Shown here: positions 1-6,391 of the stretch, piece by piece | Layout of the letters: every line of letters starts with the position of its first letter | How positions within the stretch are numbered: the stretch's first letter is position 1 | Assembly: GCA_031271245.1 (NCBI GenBank) | Contig: JAISWC010000270.1 | Span: 1 to 8,872 of the forward strand | DNA length: 8,872 bases | From: Tannerella sp. | Lineage (GTDB): Bacteria; Bacteroidota; Bacteroidia; Bacteroidales; Tannerellaceae | Direction of reading: 5' to 3' | Translations under genes and position numbers: made by a program | Notes under the pieces: generated by a model | The model's database searches: none | What the model was told of the DNA's origin: nothing | Seen by the model: only the letters and a program-made list of their open reading frames with translations

Positions 1-233
1 CCGTCCGGACGGGTATAGCTCCGTCCGGCGCCGGTAATAATGTTTAAAGAAGCCGGTTTTGAAAATTTGGTCGTGTCGATTACATCGTTTAATTTCAATA
101 AATTTTTTGCCGCTTCATCGTGCATCCCAACGCCGAGTTTTACTTCAAAAGCAGCCCGGGCGCCGCCGTTTTGTCGAACGACCGCATCTTCAAGCGATAC
201 ATCCAGCAGAGCCTGCCAACCTCCTTTGATATT
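1..233 (-). pseudogene. 3' remnant of a DUF4143-type ATP-binding protein gene
   Basis: Reading leftward, an open frame of 77 codons runs from 233 off the left edge. Its translation contains AFEVKLGVG (residues about 28-36), then DEAAKNLLKL, then ASLNIITG and YTRPD. This order matches the C-terminal domain of the DUF4143 ATPases, a family of about 400-430 aa with an N-terminal AAA ATPase domain and a C-terminal domain carrying an ExK nuclease-like motif. Only the end of the protein is present. The frame is closed upstream by TGA at 234-236, and the next gene ends only about 65 bp further on, so the ATPase half is missing. An ATG at 287 in the same frame, preceded by an AGGAGG-like stretch (291-296), gives only 17 codons before that TGA. 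I read this as a 5'-truncated relic. The family call comes from recalled motifs; the relic reading is inference, and the 3' end lies outside the window. Confidence 0.68.
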
Positions 234-299
234 TCAAACGCATTCTACAAATCGACAGGCGCTTGTTTTACGGATCATCAAAGACATTGCCCTCCTCTG

Positions 300-965
300 T
301 TACGGAATGATAGCGCTCAGGATGTAGCCCCAGGGGCCTTTCTCGCCGCGGGTGTTTTCCCAGCGGAGGCAGACATAGACGGTCTGTCCGCGCAGGCTCA
401 TGTCGAAGTCGAGGAAGACCGGCGTCCGGGTGCTGAACCTGGAGGACGGAATGTCCTCGACTGAGGCGGGCGGCGTGGACATCACTCCCATGCGAATCTC
501 GCATCCGTGCACGCCGTGAGGCTTCGCACGCCGTTTGCTTTCGCAGTCGCGGAAGTCGAGGCGGAGCTGGTGCGGGCCAACGGGCATCAGCGTGCCCACG
601 GGCCACGTGTGCGGCACGGCGACACGGGTAGGCGTGGTGTCATAGTCGGTCAGTCTGATTTCGAGGCGTTCGTCTTCAGTGAGGCGCGGATTGACGCGCA
701 GTCCCTTGACCAACATGCTGACGTGCGGCTCGTAGGCCTTGCGTGCAGCCTTTTTTTCGGCGGTGATGAGCCGCGTCCGCGTGAGCGGATCGCGCCAGGC
801 GCTATATTTCGCGTTCCAGAGGTTGGCGGCAGGGTTGAAAACCTTCGTCATCCAGGCCTGATCCAGCACCCATTTCGTGATATTGACATTGGCTTTCTCG
901 CGCAGATACTGCTGCATGATATGAAAGTCGGCATCCTTGGTCGGAATAATTCTTCTATTACTCAT
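300..965 (-). CDS. Bacteroidetes protein of unknown function, 221 aa, next to a 21-bp repeat array
   Basis: This is a complete 221-aa frame without a signal peptide or membrane segment, so it is probably cytoplasmic. The N-terminal third (about 10-90) looks helical and basic. The middle part (about 95-145) contains TEDERLEIRLTDYDTTPTRV followed by a Pro-rich stretch. The C-terminal part (about 150-221) looks beta-rich, with a block resembling a fibronectin-III-like fold and the ending RWENTRGEKGPWGYILSAIIP. I recognise that ending from unannotated Bacteroidetes proteins, but I know of no established function. The start at 965 is the first Met of the frame; no Shine-Dalgarno is visible, as is usual in this phylum. 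The TGA of a repeat-encoded frame (962-964) overlaps this ATG as ATGA, and another repeat-encoded frame stops 19 nt upstream (985). No promoter box was found between the array and this start, so transcription may come through the array. The frame is solid; the function is unknown. Confidence 0.85.
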   Translation of the reverse strand: MSNRRIIPTKDADFHIMQQYLREKANVNITKWVLDQAWMTKVFNPAANLWNAKYSAWRDPLTRTRLITAEKKAARKAYEPHVSMLVKGLRVNPRLTEDERLEIRLTDYDTTPTRVAVPHTWPVGTLMPVGPHQLRLDFRDCESKRRAKPHGVHGCEIRMGVMSTPPASVEDIPSSRFSTRTPVFLDFDMSLRGQTVYVCLRWENTRGEKGPWGYILSAIIP

Positions 966-984
966 ATTTTACGGTTTTTACGGG

Positions 985-1338
985 TTAATACGCCATTTGT
1001 GGTTTCCGGATATGCGCATAAACGGGTGACATACGCGCGCAGATGGACGAAATACGCGCGTATGCGAGTGATATACGCGCGTAGACGGATGAAATACGCA
1101 CGTATGCGGTTGATATGTGCGCGTAAATGGATGAAATATGCGCGTATGCGGGTGGTATATGCGCGTAGACGGATGAAATGCGCGCGTATGCGGATGATAT
1201 ACGCGCGTAGATGGATAGCATACGCGCACAGACGGGACAAATATTCGGAACAAACGGATTATGCGGCAGAAAAAAACATAACGTTTTCACGCCGTTTGTT
1301 CCTGCTCCCGATACAGTCAAAGTCTCTTTTTTCATCAT
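985..1338 (-). CDS. Candidate heptad-repeat protein encoded across the 21-bp array
   Basis: This frame of about 117 aa starts at the paired ATGs (1336-1338 and 1333-1335; MMKKETL...). The first 38 or so residues are non-repetitive and include FFLPHNPFVPN and a CPVC motif. It then enters about ten 7-residue repeats of the form Y-A-[R/H]-I-S-[S/P/T/L]-[V/I/A], one per 21-bp DNA unit, and ends at 985. A TATCTTTG box (minus strand, 1360-1367) lies 22 nt before the first ATG, the spacing seen at other genes in this window, which favours this frame over the others. Against it, two other minus-strand frames and one plus-strand frame are also open through the array simply because 21 is divisible by 3. 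The last position of the heptad alternates between V/I and A, following the two unit types. If translated, it would be the first gene of an operon with the 221-aa gene. No function is recognised; the array may instead be a non-coding leader. Confidence 0.42.
   Translation of the reverse strand: MMKKETLTVSGAGTNGVKTLCFFLPHNPFVPNICPVCARMLSIYARISSAYARISSVYAHIPPAYAHISSIYAHISTAYVRISSVYARISLAYARISSICARMSPVYAHIRKPQMAY
1010..1240. repeat. 21-bp tandem repeat array, 11 units, 42-bp higher-order period
   Basis: Eleven consecutive 21-bp units with no length variation begin at 1010, 1031, 1052, 1073, 1094, 1115, 1136, 1157, 1178, 1199 and 1220. Each starts with a version of ATACGCGCG. Odd and even units then differ: one type continues roughly TAGACGGATGAA (units at 1073, 1157; variants at 1031, 1115, 1199), the other TATGCGGATGAT (1052, 1094, 1136, 1178). 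The ancestral duplication unit is therefore probably the 42-bp pair. Units are diverged at 1-5 positions but have no indels, so length in multiples of three has been kept. The core TACGCGCGTA is self-complementary and perfect in the units at 1052, 1073 and 1199. Stretches such as 1052-1066 and 1178-1192 are 15-nt perfect purine-pyrimidine alternations. The unit at 1241-1261 is a decayed edge copy. There are no unique spacers, so this is not a CRISPR array. Confidence 0.95.
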
Positions 1339-1359
1339 GATCTCTTTTTCTATTTCGCA

Positions 1360-1367
1360 CAAAGATA
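1360..1367 (-). promoter_or_regulatory. Bacteroidetes -7 box (TATCTTTG) facing the repeat array
   Basis: On the minus strand the sequence reads TATCTTTG, an exact match to the Bacteroidetes -7 consensus TAnnTTTG. It points toward the ATG pair at 1333-1338 and would give a leader of roughly 15-20 nt. I see no good -33 TTTG at the expected distance; the upstream stretch is A-rich on this strand. It is the only promoter-like element I found that could serve the array and the 221-aa gene. Confidence 0.5.
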
Positions 1368-1515
1368 TATGTTTTTCCGAATTTTTTTTCCGGATGAGAC
1401 ACAAAAAATCATGCCGAAGTAAAGTTTAACGTTATTTTTTCATAAGGTTTTTGCCGGTAGAACAATCTTGTTGAGATGAATTCGTTTTATTATCATCGAC
1501 TAAAAACAAATTCGT

Positions 1516-2820
1516 ATGAGACGATTATTTACTTATCATGCAGGCAAGCCATCCGGCCGGGGGCGCCGCAGACGGGCGTTATCCGCGCTTTTGCTGTTTC
1601 TGCTGAGCGGAACGGTGCTTGTGAATGCCCAGGAATCCGTCGATTACATTACCCTTAGCGGGACAGTCAAGGATTCTTACAGCAGGAAGAAAATCGAACA
1701 CGTCAGCGTCACGGCGGTGGGTACGCATGTCGGAACCGTCACCAATGAAGACGGGGAATTTACCCTTAAACTGCCTGCCGGTCTGGAGGCAAATGAAATC
1801 GAATTTGCCTGCCTGGGCTATTACAATACACGCATCCGCATCTCCCGGTGGCAAAATCAGCAGACCTGTTTCCTCAAGCCGCATTCAATCCGGTTGAGTG
1901 AAGTTGAGGTACTCAGTTGGCAAAATCCGCGCGACCTGATCAAAGCGGCATTAAGCAAGGTAGAGCAGAACTACAGCATGAACCCGAACCTGCTTACCGG
2001 TTTTTACCGGGAAACCATTCAAAAAAGAAATAAATACATTCACATCACGGAAGCCGTCGTGCATATTTACAAGCACTCCTACCAGGTGGCAGACGTCGAG
2101 AACGACCGGATACAGATCCTGAAAGGGCGGAAACTGGTCAGTCCGAAACCGGGTGACACGCTGAACGTAAAATTCCTTGGCGGGCCGAATATGGCCGTGT
2201 ACATGGACGTCATCAAAAACCCGGACCTGTTGCTGTCCGGCGAAATGCTGCCCTGCTATTCATACAGAATGGGCGAAACGGCCTCGCTCGATGACCGGCT
2301 GCAATACGTTGTGCACTTCCAGCCGCAAGTCGCCCTGCCGGTACCCCTCTATTCCGGAACGTTTTACATCGACCGGGAAACCCTGGCCTTCACCCGCGCC
2401 GAATTTAGCATGGATATGAAAGACCGGCTGAAAGTAATCGGCGTCATCCTGAAGGAAAAGCCGGCCGGACTGCGATTCTCGCCCGAAGAAGTCTCGTATG
2501 TGGTCACTTACAAACAGCACAGCGGCAAGACGTACTTAAACTACATCCGCAACGAGATTCGGTTCAAGTGCGACTGGAAACGGAGACTGTTTGCGACGAA
2601 CTATACCATTATCGACGAGACGGTCGTTACGGACATTCAGGAAGAAAACATTCGGAAGATACCCGCCAGGGAAGTCTTTTCCATCAGGCAATCCCTGAGT
2701 CAGGAAGTCCCGGCCTATTTCGACAGTGATTTCTGGGGAGCCTACAATATCATCGAACCCGCCGAATCGCTGGAAAATGCCGTAAACAAACTGAAGAAAC
2801 AGCAACGCAAATCTCAATAA
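1516..2820 (+). CDS. Exported carboxypeptidase-like regulatory domain protein, 434 aa
   Basis: This is an exported protein of a widespread Bacteroidetes type. The N-terminus has a long basic region (RGRRRR, residues 15-20), a hydrophobic core (about 21-36) and a likely signal peptidase I site near VNAQ (36-39). Residues about 45-118 form a carboxypeptidase-D regulatory-like beta-sandwich (LSGTVKDSYSRKKIEHVSV, then TNEDGEFTLKLP and a LGY motif). The remaining 300 residues begin with NPRDLIKAALSKVEQNY and GFYRE, the pattern of the large uncharacterised domain that follows this sandwich in many Bacteroidetes envelope proteins. It is probably periplasmic or attached to the outer membrane; no enzymatic motif is evident. 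Met 1516 is the only Met before the signal peptide core. The next gene starts 10 nt after this stop, so the two are almost certainly co-transcribed. No convincing promoter box was found in 1405-1515. The fold call is strong; the role is unknown. Confidence 0.88.
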   Translation: MRRLFTYHAGKPSGRGRRRRALSALLLFLLSGTVLVNAQESVDYITLSGTVKDSYSRKKIEHVSVTAVGTHVGTVTNEDGEFTLKLPAGLEANEIEFACLGYYNTRIRISRWQNQQTCFLKPHSIRLSEVEVLSWQNPRDLIKAALSKVEQNYSMNPNLLTGFYRETIQKRNKYIHITEAVVHIYKHSYQVADVENDRIQILKGRKLVSPKPGDTLNVKFLGGPNMAVYMDVIKNPDLLLSGEMLPCYSYRMGETASLDDRLQYVVHFQPQVALPVPLYSGTFYIDRETLAFTRAEFSMDMKDRLKVIGVILKEKPAGLRFSPEEVSYVVTYKQHSGKTYLNYIRNEIRFKCDWKRRLFATNYTIIDETVVTDIQEENIRKIPAREVFSIRQSLSQEVPAYFDSDFWGAYNIIEPAESLENAVNKLKKQQRKSQ

Positions 2821-2830
2821 CCGAAACGTC

Positions 2831-4717
2831 ATGAGAAAAGAAATGTTTTTATGGGCGGCGCTGATGACCTGCCCGCTCGCTGCACAGGAGCAAAAGGACA
2901 TCGAACTGAAAACGGAAGTCTCGGAAGCAACCGTTTTCATCAAGGGTGCACAAGTGACACGGAAAACGACCGCGAACTTTCCGGCCGGGCGCAGCACGGT
3001 CAAGTTCGTTAATCTTTCGCCCTACATCGACGCCAAGAGCGTACAGGTCAAAGTCGACGGCGAAGTGATGGTACTGTCCGTCAATCATCAGGTGAACTTC
3101 AGCGATACCGTCCGGCTGTCCGGAGAAGTGGAAGCGCTCGGGAAACAGCGGAAGGCGCTGGACGAAAAAGTCCGAACGGAAACGGTACTGAAGAACGCCC
3201 TGAATCAGGAACTTGTTTTCCTGGCCGAAAATCAGAAGATGGGAGGTACAAACGGCGTCAATTTCGACAACCTGAAAACGGCGTCGACCTATTACGGCGA
3301 ACGCTTCACCGCGCTGAAACTGAAAGAAATCGAAATCGATCGGAAAATAGAAAGCCTGACGGAAGAAATCAGCGCCATCGACCGTAAAATAGCCGTGACA
3401 GGCCATACGAAACCGGAACCGGCGGGCGAAGTCGTCCTGAATGTCGACTGCAGGGCGGCGGTACGCGCTCCCGTCGAACTGTCGTACTACGTCGAAAATG
3501 CCGGCTGGTTTCCGTCGTACGACATCCGCGCAAAGGACATTTCCGAACCCGTGGAACTCGTCTACAAGGCGAACGTCATGCAGAATACAAAGGAAACGTG
3601 GCGCAATGTCCGCCTGAAAGTCTCGTCGGCCAATCCCAACCTGGGCAACGTGGCGCCGAAACTGAAAACGTATCTGCTGGACTACCATACCCGTCCGCCG
3701 CGGTACGATACGGACAGGCTGTCGAATCAGGTCAGCGGACGCATCCTCGACGCTGCGGACGGCGAACCGCTCGTCGGCGTAACGGTGACGATCAAAGGCT
3801 CTACCATCGGGACGGTCTCCGACGAATCGGGACATTATGCACTGCCCGTTCCGGCGGGAGGCGGCGAGTTGGAGGCATCCTACGTCGGATACAAGACGAA
3901 AACCCTGCCCATCCACGAGAGCAGCATGGATATTCTGCTGGAGGAGGATAACCGGGCAATGGAGGAAGTGATCGTAATGGGATACGGCACCGCCAGGGGA
4001 GAAAATGGGGTGGCGGATATGGAATCTGCCCGGCCGGTCGCAGCGCGGTCGCAGCAGCTAAGGGCAGCGGCGAAAAGCGTTCCGGTGCCGGTCATGCAGG
4101 TCGAAAACCGGACGGCGGTGACGTTCGAAATCAAAACGCCCTATACGGTTCTTTCCGAAAACCGCCCCGTAACAATCGAAGTGGAACGCTATTCGGTTCC
4201 GGCCGAATATGAATACTGCTGCGTGCCGAAAATCCATGCGGACGCTTTTCTGCTGGCCAATATTTCCGGATGGGAACAGTACAGCCTGCTGGAGGGAGAA
4301 GCAAATATCTTTTTTGAAAACATGTTTGTCGGAAAGACGATTCTGGACGTGCGTTCGTCGGGCGACACGCTGAACCTGTCGCTGGGACGCGACCGGAACA
4401 TTTCCGTCAAACGGGAAAAAGTCAGGGAATACAGTACGCAGAAATTCCTGGGCAGCAGGACCGAAACCGCACGCGACTGGAAAATTACGGTGCGCAACAA
4501 CAGGAGTCAGCCCGTTTCGATGGTCGTCTTCGACCAGATTCCGGTTTCGACCCTGCAGGAAATCGAAGTGACTGTCGACAATCTTTCCGGCGGCACGCTG
4601 AACGACGCCACCGGCGAAGTAAAATGGAAATTCAGCCTGCCTCCGGCCCGGACAAACGAACTGGAACTAAGGTATAAGGTGAAATATCCGAAAGGGAAGT
4701 CGCTGCTTGTGGAGTGA
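2831..4717 (+). CDS. DUF4140/DUF4139 (MuiA-like) exported protein with an inserted SusC-type regulatory domain
   Basis: This 628-aa protein has a short signal peptide ending near PLAAQ (15-19). Residues about 28-125 match the DUF4140 N-terminal domain (SEATVFIKGAQVTR is typical). About 95-190 is Glu/Lys-rich and probably coiled coil. DUF4139 begins near 200 (LSYYVENAGWFPSYDIRA) and resumes after about 420 through the typical ending LELRYKVKYPKGKSLLVE. Between the two DUF4139 parts lies an insert: a carboxypeptidase-regulatory-like sandwich (301-372, VSGRILDAADGEPLVGVTVT...IGTVSDESGHY) followed by EEVIVMGYGTARG (378-390), which resembles the leader and TonB-box region of SusC-type receptors, although no beta-barrel follows. 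A low-complexity Ala/Arg stretch (391-420) links back to DUF4139. The family was named from a cyanobacterial mucoidy inhibitor, and its biochemical function is not established. Co-transcription with the 434-aa gene (10-nt gap) suggests a shared envelope role. Confidence 0.88.
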   Translation: MRKEMFLWAALMTCPLAAQEQKDIELKTEVSEATVFIKGAQVTRKTTANFPAGRSTVKFVNLSPYIDAKSVQVKVDGEVMVLSVNHQVNFSDTVRLSGEVEALGKQRKALDEKVRTETVLKNALNQELVFLAENQKMGGTNGVNFDNLKTASTYYGERFTALKLKEIEIDRKIESLTEEISAIDRKIAVTGHTKPEPAGEVVLNVDCRAAVRAPVELSYYVENAGWFPSYDIRAKDISEPVELVYKANVMQNTKETWRNVRLKVSSANPNLGNVAPKLKTYLLDYHTRPPRYDTDRLSNQVSGRILDAADGEPLVGVTVTIKGSTIGTVSDESGHYALPVPAGGGELEASYVGYKTKTLPIHESSMDILLEEDNRAMEEVIVMGYGTARGENGVADMESARPVAARSQQLRAAAKSVPVPVMQVENRTAVTFEIKTPYTVLSENRPVTIEVERYSVPAEYEYCCVPKIHADAFLLANISGWEQYSLLEGEANIFFENMFVGKTILDVRSSGDTLNLSLGRDRNISVKREKVREYSTQKFLGSRTETARDWKITVRNNRSQPVSMVVFDQIPVSTLQEIEVTVDNLSGGTLNDATGEVKWKFSLPPARTNELELRYKVKYPKGKSLLVE

Positions 4718-4723
4718 CGGCGA

Positions 4724-4865
4724 TCAGGATTCGCGCGGAAGACGGAGACCGTCAAGCTGTTTTTTCAAAGCGGCAATGACCCGGTCTTTTTCTTCCAGCT
4801 TCACATTAACTGCTTTTCCGATACGGAAATTCAACTTGTTTCCGCATAAACAGCAAAAGAATCCG
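4724..4865 (-). other. Small Cys-containing open frame without ATG in the convergent gap
   Basis: In the gap between the convergent genes, one minus-strand frame is open for about 46 codons down to the TGA at 4724-4726. It reads FFCCLCGNKLNFRIGK and then a helical, charged segment VKLEEKDRVIAALKKQL. The composition looks protein-like (CxxC-type cysteines, heptad-like leucines), but the frame has no ATG; only TTG and GTG codons are available. It could be the remnant of a small zinc-ribbon-type gene, an unusually initiated small protein, or chance. No family is recognised. Confidence 0.2.
4741..4765 (+). terminator. Weak intrinsic terminator candidate
   Basis: GACGG-AGA-CCGTC can form a 5-bp G/C-rich hairpin (4741-4753). 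It is followed after six bases by a run of six T (4760-4765), 24 nt downstream of the DUF4139 stop. The short stem and the gap before the T run make it a weak candidate. Confidence 0.25.
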
Positions 4866-6095
4866 CTAACGCTTAATCAGTTTCGCCGTCCGGACAGTCC
4901 CGTCCGAGCGGATGGAAAGAATGTACATCCCCGGTTTCAGGGACGAAATATCCAGTTGTCCGGCGCTGAACGAAGCAGACAGGATTTCCCTTCCCGTGAA
5001 GTCATAAATCGAAACATCTCCGTTCATCACTCCGAAACGAATCACGTCGTAAGCCGGATTGGGATATACGGCCGGTTTCTGTTCCGGAACGGACTCGATT
5101 CCCTCCGGACGCAGCGAGGCGTGCGAGGTAATGAATTTCGTGATTTCCTCCACGTAATCCATGCAGTCGCCGGCTTCCTTCCGGAAGAAATAGCCGTGAT
5201 TCGAACCGTTCATTCTGTAATGCATGACTTCGTATTCCGGGTGCGGAAAAGTAATCTTTTCGACCGTGATGCCGTTTGTCGAAGGATAATACCTGACGTC
5301 TTCCGTCACCGGCGTGCCCGCGCCGTTGGTTTGCGCCCAGTAGTCGATCACCTCCTGTTTGGGACGGGCCAGGTAAACCGTCGCTCCTGAATTTTCCATC
5401 GAACCGGTATAGGGTACCACTTCGTCCGTCACGCTGTGAAAATCGCATACCGGCACTTTCATTCCCTCTCCCATGCCCCGGATGTTCAGTCCCATCGAAC
5501 CGACGATGGAGACGATTCCCGCCAGCTTCACGGGCTGTTTCAACGCAAACTGATAGGCCATGTAGCCTCCCATCGACGTGCCGACCAGAAAGATGTTTTC
5601 CGATTCCAGGGCAAATTCTTCCAGTGTCTGCCGGATCATCAGACGGATAAATTCCACATCATCCACCGACCCGTTCAGTTCGTCATCCAGCAGTACGATA
5701 TTCCCGAACTGCATAACCGCCTTCACTTTCAATCCGCAGCCCCAGACCGCCTGGAGGAAAAGATTGTTTCCGGTGAACAGGCCAATCGTCGCCGCCTTGG
5801 TGATCAGGCTCTCGTTTTGTTCGGGCAAAGCCTGCGGCGCAACAATCAGGAAGTTTAACGAATCCGCTATTTTGTAGATGGGATAATCGTCGAAGAAATT
5901 TTCCATCGAACCGTTGAATCCATGCAGACAGACAATCAGTCCCTCCGGACGGGAACGGGTATTTTCAGGTGTATAAACCAGGTATTCCCGGTCAAAATCT
6001 CCTGCCTGCATCGTCTTCCTTACCGGATTTGCAGCCGTCAAACCGGCCGTTGCCAGGCAGAACGTCATCCATATTGAGAACCTCTTCATTTTCAT
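4866..6095 (-). CDS. Secreted alpha/beta-hydrolase esterase (PHB depolymerase/CE1-like) with T9SS sorting domain
   Basis: This 409-aa protein has a signal peptide (about 1-22). Residues about 30-330 form an alpha/beta-hydrolase of the polyhydroxybutyrate depolymerase/feruloyl-esterase-like group: CLHGFNGS (56-63) as the oxyanion region, nucleophile elbow GTSMGG with Ser174, probable acid Asp224 in HSVTDEVVPY, and probable His300 in GSNHGYFF. The exact ester substrate cannot be deduced; acyl or feruloyl groups on polysaccharide or short polyester are typical of the group. Residues about 343-409 are a type A T9SS C-terminal domain (VYPNPA..., SIYDFTGREI, LDISSLKPGMYILSI, ending KLIKR), so the mature protein should cross the outer membrane by T9SS and be anchored or released at the surface. 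An in-frame second Met lies two codons on; I keep 6095. A TATCTTTG box is at 6138-6145. The gene is convergent with the DUF4139 gene and appears monocistronic. Confidence 0.88.
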   Translation of the reverse strand: MKMKRFSIWMTFCLATAGLTAANPVRKTMQAGDFDREYLVYTPENTRSRPEGLIVCLHGFNGSMENFFDDYPIYKIADSLNFLIVAPQALPEQNESLITKAATIGLFTGNNLFLQAVWGCGLKVKAVMQFGNIVLLDDELNGSVDDVEFIRLMIRQTLEEFALESENIFLVGTSMGGYMAYQFALKQPVKLAGIVSIVGSMGLNIRGMGEGMKVPVCDFHSVTDEVVPYTGSMENSGATVYLARPKQEVIDYWAQTNGAGTPVTEDVRYYPSTNGITVEKITFPHPEYEVMHYRMNGSNHGYFFRKEAGDCMDYVEEITKFITSHASLRPEGIESVPEQKPAVYPNPAYDVIRFGVMNGDVSIYDFTGREILSASFSAGQLDISSLKPGMYILSIRSDGTVRTAKLIKR

Positions 6096-6137
6096 TTTGC
6101 ATCCATTTTGTTATTCCGTGCGTACCGAAACGCCTGA

Positions 6138-6145
6138 CAAAGATA
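6138..6145 (-). promoter_or_regulatory. -7 box (TATCTTTG) for the T9SS esterase gene
   Basis: An exact TAnnTTTG match on the minus strand, 42 nt before the ATG at 6095, predicts a leader of about 35-40 nt. No clear -33 TTTG stands at the usual distance. The rest of this 296-bp intergenic stretch (6096-6391) shows no gene or stable repeat that I can support. Confidence 0.5.
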
Positions 6146-6353
6146 GTATATATGTAAGGATACCGGAAGAAACGGAAGAAAAAAAATCAAAATACCCCGA
6201 ACGGGACGACCGGGCCGGCATGATATGAGAATGGCGATGACGACTGCCGAAACATCCCCGCTTATCCCTTGTCATTATTCAGAAGAATCTCCGGAAATTG
6301 TTGCATGGTGGACGATTGCTGCAAGAAATTCGCCGTCGAGTTCAATTTTTATG

Positions 6354-6361
6354 TAACTTTA
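6354..6361 (+). promoter_or_regulatory. Possible -7 box (TAACTTTA) for the 353-aa gene
   Basis: TAACTTTA differs from TAnnTTTG only in the last base and sits 30 nt before the ATG at 6392, the expected position. No -33 TTTG is evident, so this is tentative. Confidence 0.3.
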
Positions 6362-6391
6362 CCCGCGCAAATTCAACATTAAACTTGACTT

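Noticed and set aside
1..28. Repeated CCGTCCGG at 1-8 and 21-28 as a possible regulatory or attachment site
   Set aside because: The bases are part of the DUF4143-like reading frame and the motif is short and G/C-rich; chance is sufficient.
1010..1240. CRISPR array
   Set aside because: The period is 21 bp of contiguous repeat with no unique spacers, and no cas genes are present.
507..1340. Long plus-strand frame (277 codons) running through the repeat array
   Set aside because: It lies antisense to the well-supported 221-aa gene and is prolonged by the array, whose 21-bp period keeps any stop-free frame open. It has no recognisable domain.
2849..3916. Minus-strand frame of 355 codons
   Set aside because: It is a shadow antisense to the DUF4139 gene, whose domains and codon pattern are clear; there is no signal or family match.
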